From Bacillota bacterium (GTDB taxonomy: Bacteria > Bacillota > Clostridia > Tissierellales > Tissierellaceae), in NCBI GenBank assembly GCA_023388495.1, contig JAEWGC010000026.1:1-50792 (forward strand): a DNA stretch of 50,792 nucleotides. The letters run 5' to 3'. The position numbers and the translations under genes are program-made. This document shows positions 50,633 to 50,792 of this stretch, in pieces (position 1 is the first letter of the stretch; every line of letters begins with the position of its first letter). Under the pieces are notes generated by a model. That model saw only the letters and a list, made by a program, of their open reading frames with translations, made no database searches and had not been told where the DNA came from.

Positions 50633-50792
50633 ATGGCAAAAGCAAAATTTGAAAGAACTAAACCTCACGTAAACATAGGAACAATAGGACACGTAGACCA
50701 TGGTAAAACAACATTAACAGCAGCAATTACAATGGTATTAAACAAAAGATTTGGTTCAGGAGAAGCAATAAGCTATGACAACATAGATAAGG
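50633..50792 (+). CDS. tuf: Elongation factor Tu, N-terminal part (cut by the window edge)
   Basis: Fifty-three codons of EF-Tu. MAKAKFERTKPHVNIGTIGH leads into the P-loop GHVDHGKT, and the frame continues through the AITMVLNKRFGSG region to the end of the window. AAGGAGG (50618-50624) precedes the ATG. It should be co-transcribed with tRNA-Thr. Confidence 0.97.
   Translation, partial: MAKAKFERTKPHVNIGTIGHVDHGKTTLTAAITMVLNKRFGSGEAISYDNIDK

Noticed and set aside
1..50792. CRISPR arrays or rRNA genes
   Set aside because: No regularly spaced direct repeats and no rRNA-like sequence were found on either strand.

Overview
The window is a low-GC, AT-rich bacterial chromosome segment whose gene order (ctsR-mcsA-mcsB-clpC-radA, carD-PIN/TRAM-ispD-ispF, proS, gltX-cysS-mrnC-thyX-rlmB-NYN-sigH-tRNA-Thr-tuf) is that of a spore-forming Clostridia genome. 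Protein style, frequent TTG/GTG starts, strong AGGAGG ribosome binding sites and poly-U hairpin terminators fit the Tissierellales end of that class. This placement is inferred from gene order and sequence feel, not from a search.

Layout. (1) 1-13,090 is accessory: the start of a transposase at the left edge, then an almost uniformly plus-strand string of small genes: nucleosidase MtnN, a Nudix hydrolase, five GNAT-type ORFs (one a tandem fusion, one a half-length protein), a deoxyribosyltransferase-like protein, a TmrB-like ATPase beside a LspA-like membrane protein, a histidine phosphatase, a GyrI-like protein, an ABC exporter pair, zinc-ribbon and CWC proteins, a sirtuin and a methyltransferase. 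Several gene scars lie between them. (2) 13,100-24,250 is mixed housekeeping: a chemoreceptor, PhhB, DUF2500, signal peptidase I, 3-methyladenine glycosylase, Ndk, aspartate kinase, an AI-2E family transporter, HisC and an EF-G paralogue. (3) 24,300-31,660 is the most interesting part: a SARP/BTAD-type regulator, then a surface-fibre locus (vWA adhesin-like protein, SipW-type signal peptidase, TasA-like subunit, MPKTG-anchored protein, secreted transglutaminase-like protein) carrying two GEMM-I (cyclic-dinucleotide class I) riboswitches. (4) 31,660-50,792 is conserved core: the CtsR stress operon with a visible CtsR box, RadA, CarD, isoprenoid genes, a T-box-controlled proS, tRNA synthetases, RNA-processing genes, sigH, tRNA-Thr and the start of tuf.

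How it may fit together. Region 3 looks like a regulated exo-structure system: a dedicated ER-type signal peptidase matures a TasA-like fibre subunit, a wall-anchored TasA-like partner could root it, a large vWA/Pro-rich protein could be the tip or adhesin, and the transglutaminase-like enzyme could cross-link or remodel. The two riboswitches differ at the ligand-determining position 20 (G in the first, A in the second), so the two output units may answer different cyclic dinucleotides or the same one with different strength. The regulator upstream is followed by 11-bp-spaced TTACAAA repeats, the operator geometry known for SARP proteins. A separate oddity is a 182-nt imperfect palindrome inserted between the proS T-box and the proS start codon.
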